A stretch of 24,530 nt of DNA, taken from contig DBFJJM010000109.1 in the NCBI GenBank assembly GCA_048393175.1, forward strand, positions 1-24,530, given 5' to 3'. Under the pieces are notes generated by a model. It saw only the letters and a list, made by a program, of their open reading frames with translations. It had not been told where the DNA came from and did not search any database. The translations under genes and the position numbers were made by a program. Below, piece by piece: positions 22,199 to 24,530 of this stretch; positions within the stretch are counted from its first letter, which is position 1, and each line of letters opens with the position of its first letter. This DNA is from Merdicola sp048393175. GTDB taxonomy: Bacteria > Bacillota > Clostridia > TANB77 > CAG-508.

Positions 22199-23161
22199 TT
22201 ATATCTGAATATCATTTATTATACGAATTAATCGATTGGATAAATGATAGGTAAAATTTAGCATATAGAAATATTCGTGTAACATATCTCTATCGAATAT
22301 GTCTTTTTTAAAATTCTCAAATTCAAACATAGGACCGGAATAAAATCGTAAAAATAACTCATTGTTTTTGATATAAATATCATATTTCATCTTTGTTTTA
22401 TTTTCAAATTCAATTAATTCTTCCATTACATCTGATGTTAATAATTGCATAGCAACAATTGCATTAGAAGCATTTACATCAAAGTGTTTTTCAAATTCGC
22501 TTGAATCCATATTTACTTTATTTATTCCTAGCGTGATTTTAGCATTTGGCATAATCCTTACTTCACTATTAATCGATTGATCCATTACAATTTTAGCAAA
22601 TAAACCATGAAATTTTGTGATTGTTCTTGTCTTTGTCGTTCCATCTGAATCTTCATAGGTTTCTTCTTCTGTTGTTAGTATCTCAGCCATTTGTATACTA
22701 TACTGGTTATTGATTTGTGCTTCAAAGTAGTCATCTGATTGATACTTGGTATAGTATTCATAATTAGGTTGTTTATAGATATATTCTGGCATTGGTTTAG
22801 CGGCAAAGTATTCTACATTAGAATAAAAATTAGTTATCATTTTTTTTATCACTAAATCTTTATATTGTGTATTAAATTGACTCTGCTTGCTACTCAATTT
22901 AGTCATTGTAGTGATTACCCCAAATACAATTAGATTGATAATAAAAACAAAAAATACAATAAAAAATAGAAACAAGAAAGAACCTAAATTTGTAATATGC
23001 TTATAAAATAGGAAGATAAACAAAGCATCCATAATAAGACATATTACTGCTGCTATCCTTTTTGTTTTTTCATTTTGCTTTTTTGCTTCTTTCCATGCAT
23101 TATTTAATTTACTATTATCTTCTTTTTGTAATTCGTTATAAATTTCGTCAAATGTTTTCAT
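22199..23161 (-). CDS. DUF3137 family membrane protein
   Basis: This is a 320-aa protein of the DUF3137 family. An amphipathic N-terminus (about 1-34) is followed by two close membrane segments (about 36-54 and 59-83). A large soluble domain of about 230 residues then carries family-like pieces: TKFHGLFAKIVMD, MDSSEFEKHFDVNASNAIVAMQLLTSDVMEELIEFE and ELFLRFYSGPMFE. Function is unknown. The ATG at 23161 follows GAGGA eight bases upstream; an in-frame TTG at 23176 overlaps that site and lemA's end. It begins 4 bp after the lemA stop codon and is the last gene of the operon, so it is probably translationally coupled and works with LemA. Confidence 0.85.
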   Translation of the reverse strand: MKTFDEIYNELQKEDNSKLNNAWKEAKKQNEKTKRIAAVICLIMDALFIFLFYKHITNLGSFLFLFFIVFFVFIINLIVFGVITTMTKLSSKQSQFNTQYKDLVIKKMITNFYSNVEYFAAKPMPEYIYKQPNYEYYTKYQSDDYFEAQINNQYSIQMAEILTTEEETYEDSDGTTKTRTITKFHGLFAKIVMDQSINSEVRIMPNAKITLGINKVNMDSSEFEKHFDVNASNAIVAMQLLTSDVMEELIEFENKTKMKYDIYIKNNELFLRFYSGPMFEFENFKKDIFDRDMLHEYFYMLNFTYHLSNRLIRIINDIQI

Positions 23162-23165
23162 AAAA

Positions 23166-23702
23166 TTAATCCTCAAATTTTATATTTCTATTTTCTTTTT
23201 TATATTCTTCGATTTCAAATAGTGGTGCATGCTTAAATCCAAATAAAGAGGCGATTAAACTAGAAGGTACTACCTCTATTTTATTATTGTAGTTAGTTAC
23301 TTCCGTGTTATAGATTCTTCTAGCAGCTTGCAACTGACTTTCTAATTTCGTCAAAGTTCTTTGTAAATTTAAATATTGTTCACTTGCTTTTAAATCTGGA
23401 TAATTTTCTGCTACAGCGATAAGCTGATTCATCTTATTATTTAAAGTTTCAGCACTTTTTATATCTTTTGGCTCTCTCATATAGCTTGACCTTAAATTGG
23501 CTATTTCTGTAAAGATGCTTTTCTCATGTTTAGAATACGCTTTTACACATTCTACTAAATTTGGTATCAAATCAAATCTTTGGGTTAAATAGACATCAAT
23601 ACCGGATTGGGCTTGTTTTACTTGATTTCGTGCCTTTACTAAATGATTATATAAGACTAATATCGTAATTAGTAAAATGGCGATTATGATTAATGCTATC
23701 AT
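23166..23702 (-). CDS. lemA: LemA family protein
   Basis: This is a 178-aa LemA protein: a single N-terminal membrane segment (about 2-18), then a helical-bundle domain with the family core AQSGIDVYLTQRFDLIPNLV, LNLQRTLTKLESQLQAARRIYN and FPSS-like VPSSLIASLFGF. The long antiparallel helices resemble known LemA structures. The molecular role is unclear; LemA proteins often sit beside membrane proteins of unknown function. GGAGGATAAT precedes the ATG. It lies 17 bp after the XRE gene and just before DUF3137, forming a three-gene operon. Confidence 0.95.
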   Translation of the reverse strand: MIALIIIAILLITILVLYNHLVKARNQVKQAQSGIDVYLTQRFDLIPNLVECVKAYSKHEKSIFTEIANLRSSYMREPKDIKSAETLNNKMNQLIAVAENYPDLKASEQYLNLQRTLTKLESQLQAARRIYNTEVTNYNNKIEVVPSSLIASLFGFKHAPLFEIEEYKKENRNIKFED

Positions 23703-23719
23703 TATTATCCTCCACGTAT

Positions 23720-24520
23720 TTATAATGTTTCAATTGTTGCTTTGTTGATAAAACCATTTGCATCATATTCAAATGTTATATCATAATTATCAAATTTTTT
23801 AATATTTTGCTTAATACTTTTTATTTCATTTTCTTCTTGTGTTTCTGTTGCTTTGTATTTTACGGTTATCTTTTTATCTTGTGTTTTATTACTTGTCACA
23901 ATTTTATCTAAAGCTGCTATTACGCCTCCACCCATTTGGCTTCCGCTAAAGATTTCGATAGAACCATTAAACTTTTGCATTGTAATTTGGCTTTCTGTTT
24001 GATTTATATCACTAGCGATATTCGTTATCTGGTCGAAAATATGATTTGCCATTTGTTGTTGTTTATCATCTTCTGCTGTATTGGTTATGGTATTGGTTAC
24101 TTGACCAAACATACCGAAAAATTTATCAAAAATATTTGCTTGTGTGTTTGCTTGTGTGTTTGCTACCTTATTAAATATGCTAAGACCGGCTAATAATTTA
24201 AATACGATTAATACAATTACAATAACAATAGCGGCAATAATGATAATCTTAATATTTTTTTCTTTATTACTTTGCTTTTTTATTGTTTTGTCTTCTATTA
24301 TGGGATTCGAATTAGTTGATATTTCAGATTCATTGATTAGTTCATCTACACTAATATTAAATATTTTACTCATTTCTAATAATTTATCCATTTCTGGTGT
24401 GGTTTGTCCTAATTCCCATTTAGATACGGTTTGTCTTGTAACATGTAATTTGTACCCCAATTCTTCTTGTGAGAGTCCTGCCTTTTTTCTTAATTCAATT
24501 AGTTTTTCATTAAATTTCAT
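23720..24520 (-). CDS. Membrane-anchored XRE-type regulator with extracytoplasmic domain
   Basis: This is a 266-aa protein: an XRE helix-turn-helix at about 5-62 (LSQEELGYKLHVTRQTVSKW as the HTH, then a second half up to NISVDELIN), a Ser/Asn/Lys-rich linker, one membrane segment (about 85-109), then about 155 extracytoplasmic residues. The outer part has a short tandem NTQANTQA, a helical piece and a beta-rich end (KKITVKYKATETQEENEIKSIK). This is a one-component transmembrane regulator layout. The ATG is 10 bp from the window edge, so its promoter cannot be read and the ribosome binding site is not clear. It leads the operon with lemA and DUF3137, and probably controls it. Confidence 0.85.
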   Translation of the reverse strand: MKFNEKLIELRKKAGLSQEELGYKLHVTRQTVSKWELGQTTPEMDKLLEMSKIFNISVDELINESEISTNSNPIIEDKTIKKQSNKEKNIKIIIIAAIVIVIVLIVFKLLAGLSIFNKVANTQANTQANIFDKFFGMFGQVTNTITNTAEDDKQQQMANHIFDQITNIASDINQTESQITMQKFNGSIEIFSGSQMGGGVIAALDKIVTSNKTQDKKITVKYKATETQEENEIKSIKQNIKKFDNYDITFEYDANGFINKATIETL

Positions 24521-24530
24521 TTTTTATCTC

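Noticed and set aside
24120..24170. Short tandem repeat that could suggest a repeat array
   Set aside because: Only two 12-base units encoding NTQA inside the XRE gene; no spacer structure, so not CRISPR or a larger array.
1..24530. Search for tRNA, rRNA, CRISPR, insertion sequences and phage genes
   Set aside because: No cloverleaf, transposase, integrase, terminal inverted repeats or spaced direct-repeat array was seen.

Overview
The window is AT-rich DNA from a low-GC Gram-positive bacterium (Bacillota), most probably a spore-forming member of the Clostridia. The supporting features are a YtaF-type sporulation membrane protein, a SpoVD/PBP2-type protein with two PASTA domains, a sortase, a serine T-box leader, LexA, strong AGGAGG-type ribosome binding sites, several TTG starts and many rho-independent terminators. 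No insertion sequence, prophage, CRISPR array, rRNA or tRNA gene was seen. The layout looks chromosomal, with housekeeping genes and small accessory operons interleaved.

Layout. 1-3.1 kb: 3' part of smc, followed by a cysteine-rich pentapeptide-repeat gene. 3.1-3.8 kb, minus: ytaF. 3.9-6.6 kb: a Ca2+-type P-type ATPase. 6.6-10 kb: rsgA and a DUF2207 membrane protein, each preceded by a copy of a 56-bp intergenic repeat (55 of 56 bases identical) that carries a promoter-like sequence. 10-12.3 kb, minus: a PASTA-containing class B penicillin-binding protein. 12.4-15.5 kb: an unknown 313-aa protein, rsmA with an overlapping 51-aa ORF, a sortase and a DUF951 protein. 15.5-18 kb, minus: a T-box-controlled operon of DUF1653, serS and engB. 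18-18.9 kb, minus: two small unknown genes, each with its own promoter, a perfect palindrome just downstream of the -10 and its own terminator. 18.9-19.7 kb: lexA with a palindrome over its -35. 19.8-22.1 kb: an OmpR-type response regulator, a histidine kinase and a 97-aa protein likely to be beta-rich. 22.2-24.5 kb, minus: an operon of a membrane-anchored XRE regulator, LemA and a DUF3137 membrane protein.

Working together. The translation and ribosome-assembly genes (rsgA, rsmA, serS, engB) are scattered. serS, engB and DUF1653 share a leader that appears to read serine tRNA charging (specifier candidate UCU). Envelope functions dominate the rest: the penicillin-binding protein, sortase, DUF2207, LemA/DUF3137, the two-component system and the P-type pump.

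The best candidates for undescribed biology are three. The first is the pair of small autonomous genes with palindromic operators between serS and lexA. The second is the transmembrane XRE-LemA-DUF3137 operon. The third is the duplicated intergenic promoter module. All functional statements rest on motif recognition by eye; no database search was run.
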